Shown here in pieces: positions 8,864 through 17,828 of a stretch of 54,413 bases of DNA. Both the position numbers and the translations under genes were made by a program. Position 1 is the first letter of the stretch, and each line of letters begins with the position of its first letter. This DNA is from Alphaproteobacteria bacterium (lineage in GTDB: Bacteria; Pseudomonadota; Alphaproteobacteria; Sphingomonadales; Sphingomonadaceae): contig JAUIFP010000008.1 in the NCBI GenBank assembly GCA_030430365.1, positions 1-54,413 of the forward strand. The letters run 5' to 3'. Below the pieces are notes generated by a model that searched no databases, was not told the origin of the DNA, and saw nothing but the letters and a program-made list of their open reading frames with translations.

Positions 8864-11227
8864 TCACTGTTCGTCCATTTGTACCACGATCTTTTCGATT
8901 GTTCCTTCAAAGGGCGCATGCCCCTGATAGTCGGGCGAAACCTTTGCGCCACGATCGCGGCCCACATCGAATGTCTCCCCGTCGGGCATCGGGGCGGCAA
9001 TGGTGCGTTCCATGCGTCCCTGTGCGACTTCGACACCATCGACCAGGATATGCAGCGTTCCACCCTTGAAGCGGCCACCTCCATCATAATCGAAGCGATA
9101 GCTGACAGTCGATGCGCCTGGCTTGACCGGATCGTCGGCGATGACGCGATATTGCGAGCCTTCGCGGCTGGAATAGGTCTGATAGGCAGCCGGTTTCCCG
9201 TCCTTGAGATAGAAGCTCCATCCACCAAGAAGCGAACCGATTGAAGCGAGTACGCCGGTTTCCGGCTTGTCGGTTTCAATATGCGCCGTCAGCGTGAAGG
9301 ACCGGCCGAAGATTTTCGGCCAGGATGCCCGCGGCAGGCTCATCCTGTCACCCCAAAGGACGACCTCTTCGCTCGGCAGACCGGAAATCACACGCGGCGC
9401 CAGCCCATTGCGCAGGGGATACACGTCGTTCGAGGTCGCTTCCCGGTCGAAAAGCGCCTGCATTTCCCGCAGCTTCTCGGGATGCTCGTCAGCAACATTG
9501 TTTGCCTGCGCGAAATCCTCCTCAAGATTGTAGAGCTCCCATTCGTAACTCAGTACGTCGGGCGGTGGACCGGGCGTTTGCCATGGCGGGCCCGGAGGCG
9601 TGGTATTGGCGAACCAGCCATCGTGATAGATGCTGCGATTTCCCAGCAACTCGGAAGATTGGGTGTTGTGGCGCGAAGGGGCTTCCGGGGCATTGAACGA
9701 ATAGGCGAAGCTCACTCCGTTGATCGGCTTTTGCTGCACGCCGTCCACGAAATCGGGCGCCGGAATTCCCGCAGCTTCCAGAACCGTGGGCATCACGTCG
9801 GTCACATGCGTGTACTGAGTTCTCAGACCGTTGCCCTGAATTTCCTCCGGCCAGGACACGACCATGCCGGCACGGGTTCCGCCCAGATAGGAAGCCATGC
9901 GTTTCGCCCATGGGTAGGGCGTGTTCATTGCCCATGCCCAGCCTGCCGGATAAAGCGGCGCGGTCGTGGGGCCGCCAAGCTCGTCCAGCACGCTGTCGGA
10001 CCAGTCAACTGAATCGGCCAATCCGTTGAGCGCTTCGCCGTAATCGAGAACCTTGCCGACTACGCCGCCTTCCATCGAAGCGCCGTTATCGCCGGCAACG
10101 AAGACGATCAGCGTATCTTCGAATTCTCCGGTTCGATGCAATTCGTCGATCACGCGGCCGATCTGCTGGTCCTGGTAGGTCAGATGCGCGGCATAGACTT
10201 CCATGTAACGGGAATAGACACGCTTTTCCTGCTCCGTCAGAGAATCCCAGGCCGGGATCTGGTCGGGGCGGGGTGTCATCTCGGTATCTTGCGGGATCAC
10301 CCCCAGCGCTTTTTGCTGCTCGAAGATACGGCTCCGCGCTTCGTCCCAGCCTTCGTCGAATTGGCCGCGAAACTTCTCGATCAGTTCCTTGGGCGCGTGG
10401 TGCGGGGCATGCGTGCTTCCCGTTGCGTAATACATGAAGAAGGGCTTATCCGGTGCAGCCGCAAGCTGCAGGTCGATCCAATCGATCGCCTTGTCGGCCA
10501 GATCCTTCTCGACCAGGTAGTCGCTGGGCTTGTCGCTGAGATCGACCCTTTGAGTTCCGTTATAGAGCGCCGGAGAAAATTGGTCGGTCTCGCCCAATAT
10601 GAAGCCGTAAAAATAATCGAAGCCGAAATTCGTTGGCCAATTGTCGAACGGCCCGGTTGGCGACATCTCGCCGACATGGATGTTGTGATGCTTGCCGATG
10701 AAGGCGGTGTCATAGCCATTGTCATGCAAAACGCGGCCGATCGTCGCCACGTTGTCGAACGGCCTGATGTTATAACCGGGGAACTGCATTCCCCCTTCGG
10801 TGACAATGCCGTGGCCGACTACGTGCGGATTGCGCCCGGTCAGCAATGCGGCGCGAGTGGGGGAGCACATGGCTGTTACATTGAAGCGGTTATATTGAAG
10901 TCCGCCTTGCGCCAGCCGATCGAAATTCGGCGTGGGCACTATTCCCCCGAAAGCTGCCATCGCGCCGAAACCGACATCGTCGGTCAATATCAGCAGGACA
11001 TTCGTCGCGTCGTCCGGTGCCTTTACCTCAAAACCTTCTGCGGGCGTCGACGTGGCCAGCGACTTGCCAATAACGCCGTCGAAGGCGGGTCGCTCATACG
11101 GGAGCGAGACGATTTCGCCGTCTTGTCCCGTTTGCGCAAAGGCCGCCGTGGGGATTGCGGTTACCATCATGGAACAGGCCAATGCGCCGGCGCGCAGGGA
11201 AATGGACAATATAGTCGGTCTCGGCAT
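8864..11227 (-). CDS. arylsulfatase, exported (third in operon)
   Basis: A 787-residue type I sulfatase that hydrolyses sulfate esters. A Sec signal peptide ends at about TAAFAQ (residues 26-31). The alkaline-phosphatase-like domain has metal-ligand Asp residues in LILTDDVGFG (80-89). The sulfatase signature C-S-P-T-R-A-A-L-L-T-G-R starts at C121, the residue converted to formylglycine. The last 150 residues form a beta-rich accessory domain. The length near 790 matches the long AtsA/AtsD-type arylsulfatases of mycobacteria and proteobacteria. The start is 52 bp after the stop of the preceding sulfatase gene. It diverges enough from its two neighbours to suggest different substrate preferences. 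Confidence 0.93.
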   Translation of the reverse strand: MPRPTILSISLRAGALACSMMVTAIPTAAFAQTGQDGEIVSLPYERPAFDGVIGKSLATSTPAEGFEVKAPDDATNVLLILTDDVGFGAMAAFGGIVPTPNFDRLAQGGLQYNRFNVTAMCSPTRAALLTGRNPHVVGHGIVTEGGMQFPGYNIRPFDNVATIGRVLHDNGYDTAFIGKHHNIHVGEMSPTGPFDNWPTNFGFDYFYGFILGETDQFSPALYNGTQRVDLSDKPSDYLVEKDLADKAIDWIDLQLAAAPDKPFFMYYATGSTHAPHHAPKELIEKFRGQFDEGWDEARSRIFEQQKALGVIPQDTEMTPRPDQIPAWDSLTEQEKRVYSRYMEVYAAHLTYQDQQIGRVIDELHRTGEFEDTLIVFVAGDNGASMEGGVVGKVLDYGEALNGLADSVDWSDSVLDELGGPTTAPLYPAGWAWAMNTPYPWAKRMASYLGGTRAGMVVSWPEEIQGNGLRTQYTHVTDVMPTVLEAAGIPAPDFVDGVQQKPINGVSFAYSFNAPEAPSRHNTQSSELLGNRSIYHDGWFANTTPPGPPWQTPGPPPDVLSYEWELYNLEEDFAQANNVADEHPEKLREMQALFDREATSNDVYPLRNGLAPRVISGLPSEEVVLWGDRMSLPRASWPKIFGRSFTLTAHIETDKPETGVLASIGSLLGGWSFYLKDGKPAAYQTYSSREGSQYRVIADDPVKPGASTVSYRFDYDGGGRFKGGTLHILVDGVEVAQGRMERTIAAPMPDGETFDVGRDRGAKVSPDYQGHAPFEGTIEKIVVQMDEQ

Positions 11228-11279
11228 TCGTCTCGTTTCTCTTCGGGAGTTTGCGAAAGATACGGCAGGCAGGTGCGGC

Positions 11280-13652
11280 CTAGTCCAGCGGTTCCAGGTG
11301 CACGGTGAGCTTGCTCAGATCGCCCTGCAGCACGCCGCCATCCACGTAGTCGGGGCTGACCTGTTCGCCGGTATCGCGGCCCGTATCGAACGTTTCCGAA
11401 AAGCCTGCGGGCAGGCGTATGGTCTTTTCGATCCGGCCTTCCCCGGCAGGTTCGCCATTCACGAAGATCCGCATGGTGCCGCCCTTGTTGCGTCCACCAC
11501 CGTCATAGGTGAATTCATAGCGCAAGGTGACGTCGCCTGCGGGCAAGGGATCACCCGTCACGCGGAACTGGTTCTCCGGAATTTCCGAGAAGGACTGGAA
11601 CGCCACCGGGCGGCCATCGTCGACATAGAAGCTCCAGCCGCCGAACTTGCTGCCGAGCGCCAGAACGACGCCTTCAATGCCTTCGCCCCCATCCTGCAAC
11701 TCGGCTTCGATGGAGAAGGACCGGGAGTGCATTGGCGGCGCGTCATTGAAGGGTATGCTGATGCCAGCTCCCCAATAGGTCCGCGTTTGAGCGGCAGTGG
11801 AAACGTTCGATGGATCGGCGAAGTTGCGGTCGGAAAAATCGTCGCTGACCGGATAGAGATTGCCTGTGCGCGCGAGGCGATCCCATTCCTGCCGCATTTG
11901 CTCCAGCTTATCCGGATTGCTGTCTGCCAGATCCCGGGCCTGCGAAAAGTCGTCAGGTAGGTAATAGAGCTCCCAATTATAGTCGAAGGGGGAGCCTTCG
12001 GTGGGGCCATAATACCACGGCGTACGGCCAGGGGTGGTGTTGGCCAGCCAGCCGTCCTTGTAGACCGACCGGTTGCCGAACAGCTCAAAGGCCTGCTCGC
12101 GCCTCTGCGAAGGGGCATCCGCATTGGCAAAGCTGTAGACCAGGCTGATCCCGTCTACGGTCTGCTGATCGGCGCCTTCCACTTTGGCGGGCGCCGGAAT
12201 GTTCGCGGCCTCCAGTATGGTCGGATAGATGTCCGCCACGAAAGCATATTGCGATCGAACCTGCCCGCCTTCGGGCACATGGCCGGGCCATGAGACCACC
12301 AACGGATTGCGGGTGCCGCCCAGATGCGATGCGACCTGCTTGGTCCATTGGAAGGGTGTGTTGGTCGCCCAACCCCAGCCCACCGAATATTTGCCCATCG
12401 AGTTGGGGCCGCCATATTCGTCGAGCCGCGCCAGCTTCTCTTCCAGCGGTTCCGGCAGGCCATTGGCCATCACACCGCCTTCGTTGATTTCGCCATGCAG
12501 GCCGCCTTCGGGCGTGCCGCCATTGTCGCCCTGGATGAACATGATCAGCGTGTCGTCGGAAACGCCCATCCGGTCGAGCTCGTCCAGCAGACGCCCGAAC
12601 TGATAGTCCTGATAGGCGAGCATGGCGCAGAACACTTCCATATAGCGCGCCTGAACCTTCTGCTCGTCCTCCGACAGCGAATCCCAGGCGGGCACGACGT
12701 CGGGGCGAGGCGTCAGCTCGGCATTCCCGGGAATGATTCCCAAGGCCTTCTGCCGCTCAAAGCTCTCTTCGCGCAGCTTGTCCCACCCTTGATCGAATGC
12801 GCCTTCGAAGCGAGCGATCCACTCGGCCGGCGCCTGATGCGGAGAGTGCGCCGTACCGGGGGCAATATAGACGAAGAAAGGCTTGTCCTCGTCCGCAGCC
12901 TGCTGAGTATGAATCCAGCCGATTGCCTCGTCCACTAGGTCGCGATCGAGGATGTAGTCGTCCGGCCTGTCCATCAGGTTCACCGGTGCGCCGTTGCGGA
13001 TCAGCTTGGGTGCGAACTGGTTCATCGCCCCGCCGATAAAGCCGTAGAAATATTCGAAGCCCTTGCCGTTGGGCCACATTTCGAATGGCCCAGCCGGCGA
13101 AGACTGAGAGTGGGGAACATTGTGTTCCTTGCCAAACATCGCAGTGTTGTAGCCGTTATATTTCAAGACCTTGGCGATAGGGGCGGCGCTGCGCGGAATC
13201 TCTCCCCAATAGCCGGGATAGCCCATCGTCAATTCACCGATGCTGCCCGTGCCGACCTTGTGCGGATTGCGCCCGGTGAGCAGCGCGGCGCGCGTCGGCG
13301 AGCACATCGCCGCCGTGTGGAAGCGGTTGTAGACGACGCCCCGCTCCATCAGTCGCTGCAGATTGGGAGTCGGCACAGGCCCCCCGAAAGGCGAGGCGGC
13401 GGCAAAGCCGACATCGTCGGTCATTACCAGAACGACATTCGGGGCATCTGTGGGAGCTTTCACATGCACGGGAAAGTCGGGCGTGGATTCAGCAACCGTG
13501 GGGCCGACAGTGCCGGCAAATGGCGCCGGATCGATGGGTAGCGAAGATCTGTCGAATTCAGCCGTGTCTGCAGCCGCTGCGCCGCTTGCCATGAACATGC
13601 CTGCAATGGCGAATGGCGATACCAGTCTCTTGGTCGCGGCGTTCCTAATCAT
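11280..13652 (-). CDS. arylsulfatase, exported (second in operon)
   Basis: A 790-residue type I sulfatase when started at the ATG at 13652. An earlier ATG at 13667 is in frame, but 13652 gives a canonical signal peptide (basic start, hydrophobic core, A-A-A-A-D) and an 8-base ATGATTAG overlap with the stop of the preceding gene, suggesting translational coupling. Metal-binding Asp residues sit in VLVMTDDVGFA. The signature C-S-P-T-R-A-A-L-L-T-G-R has its cysteine at residue 117. The C-terminal beta-rich domain contains GGRNKGGTMRIFVNGE, a stretch shared with the next gene. The protein probably acts in the periplasm or at the cell surface. Confidence 0.93.
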   Translation of the reverse strand: MIRNAATKRLVSPFAIAGMFMASGAAAADTAEFDRSSLPIDPAPFAGTVGPTVAESTPDFPVHVKAPTDAPNVVLVMTDDVGFAAASPFGGPVPTPNLQRLMERGVVYNRFHTAAMCSPTRAALLTGRNPHKVGTGSIGELTMGYPGYWGEIPRSAAPIAKVLKYNGYNTAMFGKEHNVPHSQSSPAGPFEMWPNGKGFEYFYGFIGGAMNQFAPKLIRNGAPVNLMDRPDDYILDRDLVDEAIGWIHTQQAADEDKPFFVYIAPGTAHSPHQAPAEWIARFEGAFDQGWDKLREESFERQKALGIIPGNAELTPRPDVVPAWDSLSEDEQKVQARYMEVFCAMLAYQDYQFGRLLDELDRMGVSDDTLIMFIQGDNGGTPEGGLHGEINEGGVMANGLPEPLEEKLARLDEYGGPNSMGKYSVGWGWATNTPFQWTKQVASHLGGTRNPLVVSWPGHVPEGGQVRSQYAFVADIYPTILEAANIPAPAKVEGADQQTVDGISLVYSFANADAPSQRREQAFELFGNRSVYKDGWLANTTPGRTPWYYGPTEGSPFDYNWELYYLPDDFSQARDLADSNPDKLEQMRQEWDRLARTGNLYPVSDDFSDRNFADPSNVSTAAQTRTYWGAGISIPFNDAPPMHSRSFSIEAELQDGGEGIEGVVLALGSKFGGWSFYVDDGRPVAFQSFSEIPENQFRVTGDPLPAGDVTLRYEFTYDGGGRNKGGTMRIFVNGEPAGEGRIEKTIRLPAGFSETFDTGRDTGEQVSPDYVDGGVLQGDLSKLTVHLEPLD

Positions 13653-15969
13653 CTTCGGTAGCTCCATCGGGATCTGGCAAAGCGAGGCGCACTTCCTCCA
13701 CCGTGCATTCGCATGCGGTCGGGATGGTCATGTCCTCGATTAGCGGAGTGAGGCCATAGCGGCCCAAATAAGCGGAATTTGCGATTGTGCGGTAATCGGC
13801 AACGGGGCCGCCGCCGGCGTCCTCTCCATCGATCTGGAAGCGTGCACGGGCACCGAAATGGCCCAACGCTTCATCGGGCACTATCTCGACAGAAACGACG
13901 TGCCGGCCGGCCTCGAGGCTGCGATTGGCAGTGACGTCCGAGAATTTGCTCTCGTCGAAGCTGGGGCGGGAGACAAAATACGGTTGACCCTCGCGCAGCA
14001 GCAAGCCCCATCCCGTGAACCGTCCGCCCTGGGTGAAGACCGGACCGGAAGCGTCTGGGCCGTCGACGCGGATATGGGCAGTCAATTTCCAATGGCTGCC
14101 CAAAGGCGGGATATCCGCCGCGACATAGCGCGTACTTTCGCGGGAATAGACGTATTCGTCCCTTTCGCCGATCGCATGCGGGCGCTGATCCGGGCGGAGC
14201 AGGATCATGACGTCGTTTTCGACCGGGAAGACGTTGTTCCGCTCAGCGGCCGAGGCAAAGCCCGCCACCAATTCCTGCAGCTTGTCTGCGTTCTGTTGGG
14301 CCAGATCGGTCGACTGGGAATAGTCGGACCTCAAATTGTAAAGCTCCCAATCGTAGTCCTCGACATTGTCGGGGATCGGCGTGCGTTCGGAAGTGCGGTC
14401 CCAGGGCGCGCGGCTCATTTTCGTGCCGGCGAACCAGCCATTTTCGTAATATCCAAGATTGCCGAGCATCTCGAAATATTGGCTGCGCGGCGCAGGCGCT
14501 GCTGCCGTTTCGCCGAATTCGCCTGCCAGGCTCTTTCCGTCGATCGGAAGTTGTTCGACGCCTTCGAATCTCTCGGGAGCCTCTATGCCCGCTGCATCAT
14601 AGATGGTCGGGGCAACGTCGATGAGGTGTGCGAAGCGCTGCACCACTGCGCCGCGGCGTTCGATCCCCTTGGGCCAGGACATGACGGCGCCGGATCGTAT
14701 TCCACCGAGATAGCCGGCAACGGCCTTGCCCCATTGGAATGGCGTGTTCGTTGCCCAGGCCCAGGCAGAGGGGTATCCGCCCCAGGCATAACGGCTGCCC
14801 AGCTTGTCGATATCGGGCAGCATGTCGCGATAGCTCGGTTCTTCCCCCAAGAAGCCTGCCCATTCATTGGTCTCGCCATTGAAGCTGGAAAGATCGCCGC
14901 CATTGTCCCCCTGCACAAAGATCACCAGCGTATTGTCGAGTTCGCCGCTACTTTTCAGCTCATCGATAATTCGGCCGATCTGATGGTCGCTGTAAGAAAG
15001 CTGCGCGGCATAGACTTCCATCATCCGGGCAGCGACGCGCTGTGCGTCTTCATCGAGCGAGTCCCAAGCCGGAAGCTCTTCGGGCCGCACCGTCAGCACG
15101 GCGTCTTGGGGAATGACGCCCAGTTCTTTCTGGCGCGCGAAGATCGCCTCGCGCGCTTTATCCCAGCCCATATCGAATTGGCCCTTGTACCGGGCTATCC
15201 AGTCGGCAGGCGCGTGATGCGGCGTATGGGGGGATCCAGGGGCCAGATAGATGAAGAAGGGCGCGCCGGGTGCGCTGTTCTCGCGCCTTCTGAGCCATTC
15301 GATCGCCCGATCGCTCAAGTCCTTGTCGAGGATGTACTCGGGATCGTCAGGCGGCTCTATCTGTGTGGTGTTCTCGACCAGTTCGGGAGCCCACTGATCG
15401 GCCCATGCCTGATTGAAGCCATAGAAATAGTCGAAGCCCAGTCCCGTCGGCCAATGGTCGAAGGGGCCCATAGAACCGCTTTCCCATTCGGGGGTGTTGT
15501 GGTTCTTGCCGAGGAAGGCCGTCACATATCCGTTGGACCGCAGGACATCGGCGACTGTCGATGCGCTGTCGGGAATGACGGAAGTATAGCCCGGCTCGTC
15601 GCGCGAAAGATTGGCGATCGCCCCGTAGCCCACAGCGTGGTGGTTGCGCCCAGTCAGCAATGCCGCACGCGAAGGGGAGCACATGGCAGTGGTATGGAAG
15701 CTGTTGAAGAACAGCCCGCGCTCACCGATCGCATCGAAGGTTGGCGTAGCGATCAGACCGCCGAAGCTGCTGGCCGCCCCAAAGCCAACATCGTCGGTCA
15801 TGATAAGCAGGACATTGGGCGCATCGGCAGGTGCTTCGGCGCGCAGGGGATAGTTCTCCCAAGCCTGCGGCTCCTGAGCCTGTTCAGCCAATGCCGGCTG
15901 AACAAGGGAGGTGCCGAGCAGACAGGCAGCGGCAATTTTCCACTTTGCCCGGCGATGCAGGATGGCCAC
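13645..15969 (-). CDS. arylsulfatase, exported (first in operon)
   Basis: A 774-residue type I sulfatase with a GTG start at 15969, preceded by a good ribosome-binding site (GGGAGAGA). The Sec signal peptide ends near PALAEQ (residue 30). The signature is C-S-P-S-R-A-A-L-L-T-G-R with C97, so its third position is Ser rather than Thr as in the other two. Metal residues lie in LIMTDDVGFG. Its C-terminal domain is the most divergent of the three. It is the promoter-proximal gene of an operon of three sulfatases and one maturase, divergent from the LysR-type regulator. Confidence 0.93.
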   Translation of the reverse strand: MAILHRRAKWKIAAACLLGTSLVQPALAEQAQEPQAWENYPLRAEAPADAPNVLLIMTDDVGFGAASSFGGLIATPTFDAIGERGLFFNSFHTTAMCSPSRAALLTGRNHHAVGYGAIANLSRDEPGYTSVIPDSASTVADVLRSNGYVTAFLGKNHNTPEWESGSMGPFDHWPTGLGFDYFYGFNQAWADQWAPELVENTTQIEPPDDPEYILDKDLSDRAIEWLRRRENSAPGAPFFIYLAPGSPHTPHHAPADWIARYKGQFDMGWDKAREAIFARQKELGVIPQDAVLTVRPEELPAWDSLDEDAQRVAARMMEVYAAQLSYSDHQIGRIIDELKSSGELDNTLVIFVQGDNGGDLSSFNGETNEWAGFLGEEPSYRDMLPDIDKLGSRYAWGGYPSAWAWATNTPFQWGKAVAGYLGGIRSGAVMSWPKGIERRGAVVQRFAHLIDVAPTIYDAAGIEAPERFEGVEQLPIDGKSLAGEFGETAAAPAPRSQYFEMLGNLGYYENGWFAGTKMSRAPWDRTSERTPIPDNVEDYDWELYNLRSDYSQSTDLAQQNADKLQELVAGFASAAERNNVFPVENDVMILLRPDQRPHAIGERDEYVYSRESTRYVAADIPPLGSHWKLTAHIRVDGPDASGPVFTQGGRFTGWGLLLREGQPYFVSRPSFDESKFSDVTANRSLEAGRHVVSVEIVPDEALGHFGARARFQIDGEDAGGGPVADYRTIANSAYLGRYGLTPLIEDMTIPTACECTVEEVRLALPDPDGATEDD

Positions 15970-15979
15970 AACTCTCTCC

Positions 15980-16012
15980 CGTTCGTTTTATAACGATTTG
16001 GTATAACGAACG
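15980..16012. promoter_or_regulatory. inverted repeat in sulfatase/LysR divergent promoter
   Basis: CGTTCGTT (15980-15987) and AACGAACG (16005-16012) are perfect 8-bp inverted arms separated by 17 bp, directly upstream of the sulfatase GTG start. TTATAA and TTATAC on the minus strand between the arms could serve as -10 elements. This is an operator candidate. CGTTCGTTT also occurs at 17769-17777 in the oxygenase operon promoter. Confidence 0.5.
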
Positions 16013-16032
16013 CGCACCACACCCACCGCTCG

Positions 16033-16078
16033 ATAGCAATATACCGGGCGGCTATGGCTTCATAGCCATTTGGCTATA
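16033..16078. promoter_or_regulatory. cluster of ATAGCC/GGCTAT boxes before the LysR gene
   Basis: GGCTATG (16050-16056) and CATAGCC (16061-16067) form a perfect inverted repeat with a 4-base spacer. ATAGCC then pairs again with GGCTAT at 16072-16077, also with a 4-base spacer. A further ATAGC lies at 16033. This alternating series ends 14 bp before the LysR-type start codon and is a good candidate for the regulator's own recognition and activation sites. Confidence 0.5.
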
Positions 16079-16091
16079 TAACGGCATTGCC

Positions 16092-16991
16092 ATGAACTCA
16101 CACCGCTCCGAACCGACGCTTCAACCGGAAACCGTCAAAGACAGCCTGCTGGATATGACGGGCGCGCAATTGCGTGCTTTCCTTGCAGTTGCGGAGTATG
16201 GGGGCTTTGGTTTCGCCGCGCGGGAATTGAACGTTTCTCAGCCGACCATAAGCAAGGCCGTGAAGAGCCTCGAGCGTAAGGTAGGGCCGCTTTTCGAAAG
16301 GTCTCCCGGGAGGGCTGCAAGCCTTAGCCCTGTCGGTGAAGTGATGAAGGAAGAAGCGGTCAATGTGATCCAGCTTCTGCGCGAGATCGAGCGCAAGATC
16401 GAGTTGCGCACATCCGGCCAGCCGCGCATCCGGGTCGCAGTGGGGGAATATCTCTACAATCGCTGCAAGGATGCGGTTTCGAGTTTCTCGCTTGAAAATC
16501 CGGAACTGACGATCCGGCTGGAAATGATTTCGTCGAGGGCAGAGGCATTTCGGGATCTGCGCCTGGGTTTGATCGACATTCTGCTCATCTCCACTTTTGG
16601 CCGCACATCGCAAGAGCCGCGCATTGCGGCACAAGCGAAGATGAGAGTCTATCGCAGCGCCGCGAAGGACAATGCGGAAGCGCGCCGCTGGATCCTTCCG
16701 ATACTGGAACCGCAGGAGACACAGGAGTTTATTCAGGCCCTGGGGGAGAGCGGCATCAAGGATGCCGCGAATGCGATGACCGTGCCGAATTACTATTCGA
16801 TCAAATCGATGTGCGTCGCCGGGCGCGGGCAAGCGCTGCTGTTCGAAGAGGATTCTCAGGAAGACGTGGCTGCGGGCCGTCTTGTTCAGGCGGTGCCCGG
16901 TTCCGTTACGATCAGCCGTGGCTGCCATTACTTCGGGGAGAGTGAAACTCTGGAGAAGGCCGCCCGCTATTTGATCGACGCAATCGGTTAG
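16092..16991 (+). CDS. LysR-family transcriptional regulator
   Basis: A 299-residue protein, taking the ATG at 16092 that immediately precedes the LysR domain. The N-terminal winged HTH contains LRAFLAVAEYGGFGFAARELNVSQPTISKAVKSLE (about 27-61), the classic LysR signature, followed by a linker helix and a periplasmic-binding-protein-like effector domain to the end. It is divergent from the sulfatase operon with about 120 bp between the start codons, the usual arrangement for a LysR activator of its neighbour. The effector may be the sulfated substrate or its desulfated product (inference). Confidence 0.9.
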   Translation: MNSHRSEPTLQPETVKDSLLDMTGAQLRAFLAVAEYGGFGFAARELNVSQPTISKAVKSLERKVGPLFERSPGRAASLSPVGEVMKEEAVNVIQLLREIERKIELRTSGQPRIRVAVGEYLYNRCKDAVSSFSLENPELTIRLEMISSRAEAFRDLRLGLIDILLISTFGRTSQEPRIAAQAKMRVYRSAAKDNAEARRWILPILEPQETQEFIQALGESGIKDAANAMTVPNYYSIKSMCVAGRGQALLFEEDSQEDVAAGRLVQAVPGSVTISRGCHYFGESETLEKAARYLIDAIG

Positions 16992-17038
16992 CCTGTCGAT
17001 GGCCCTTTGGGCTGCTCAAGCGCTCACGGCTTGGACGT

Positions 17039-17704
17039 TCAATTCGCTTCGAGCGCGGCGAGCGCGAAGGATGTCACCGACCCGACAAGTTCGTCGGTCG
17101 AATCCGGCGAGCCCCCGACAATGTCGAAATAGATATCCCATGCCGTACTCCGCTCCGACAGCGATCGGATGGCGCCGCCGATGCAGGTGAGCCGCAAGGT
17201 CAGTTCATCGCGTGAGAGATGCGGTGTGAACGGCACGTAGAGCTCGACCAACTCGAGGAACAGGTCGCTGATCCGCGTCCCCAGGGACCGGCGGAGGGCT
17301 TCTGGGCCTTGCGCGTAGATCTCTTCGATCACGGAGGAAGATCTGCCGACGCCGCTGTGAACCGCAGGCGTCCAAAGCGAACCGATGATGGCTTGCGTCA
17401 GTGCGCGCAGGCGCTCACTCTTGTCGCCGGTCAGGTCGCGCATGGCGTTGAGGGTTTCGCCCGCGGAGCGTTCAAGATTGTCTTCCGCGACTTGCTGCAG
17501 AAGGCCGGAGATCCCACCGAAATTGTAGCTGATCAGGGCGAGATTGGTCTGCGCCTCCCGCGAAAGACGGCGCGAAGTAACCGCCGCGAATCCCTCGCCG
17601 ATAATGATGCGCTCACATGCCGCGAGAAGCTTCTCCTTGCTGGTGGCGCCATCGGCCTTGTCCTGGGCGGAAGTCACGGCCTTGCCCGGTGCCTTTTCGC
17701 TCAT
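17039..17704 (-). CDS. TetR-family transcriptional regulator
   Basis: A 221-residue regulator with an N-terminal TetR HTH (about residues 22-70: SKEKLLAACERIIIGEGFAAVTSRRLSREAQTNLALISYNFGG) and an all-helical ligand-binding region. The Gly-Gly following the recognition helix is where this family usually has K/R-E-x-L. It is divergent from the oxygenase operon (124 bp between starts), and a palindrome AAACG-TT-CGTTT sits just after a candidate promoter for that operon. Repression relieved by a pathway metabolite is the probable mode. It is convergent with the LysR gene, 47 bp apart. Confidence 0.88.
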   Translation of the reverse strand: MSEKAPGKAVTSAQDKADGATSKEKLLAACERIIIGEGFAAVTSRRLSREAQTNLALISYNFGGISGLLQQVAEDNLERSAGETLNAMRDLTGDKSERLRALTQAIIGSLWTPAVHSGVGRSSSVIEEIYAQGPEALRRSLGTRISDLFLELVELYVPFTPHLSRDELTLRLTCIGGAIRSLSERSTAWDIYFDIVGGSPDSTDELVGSVTSFALAALEAN

Positions 17705-17728
17705 TGGCTTCCCTTCAAATCATGCATG

Positions 17729-17756
17729 TTGACTCCCCTAGGGACGCTCGGATAGT
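17729..17756 (+). promoter_or_regulatory. candidate promoter of the oxygenase operon
   Basis: TTGACT (17729-17734) and GATAGT (17751-17756), 16 bp apart, resemble -35 and -10 elements facing the Rieske gene. Start of transcription would be near 17763, giving a leader of about 65 bases. The assignment rests only on motif and position. Confidence 0.4.
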
Positions 17757-17765
17757 GATGCAATC

Positions 17766-17777
17766 AAACGTTCGTTT
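17766..17777. promoter_or_regulatory. candidate TetR operator
   Basis: AAACG and CGTTT flank a TT centre, in the TetR/oxygenase intergenic region and just downstream of the candidate -10 box, where a bound repressor would block transcription. CGTTCGTTT within it is identical to the sulfatase promoter motif at 15980-15988. Confidence 0.5.
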
Positions 17778-17828
17778 AACAAGACGGGCGGGGACAGACA
17801 ACAGCTGTCATGGAGAGCGAGAAGGGCG

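Noticed and set aside
13858-15993. A 711-codon open frame on the plus strand across the first sulfatase gene
   Set aside because: The opposite strand encodes a complete sulfatase with signal peptide and signature; the antisense translation is low-complexity and has no recognisable domain.
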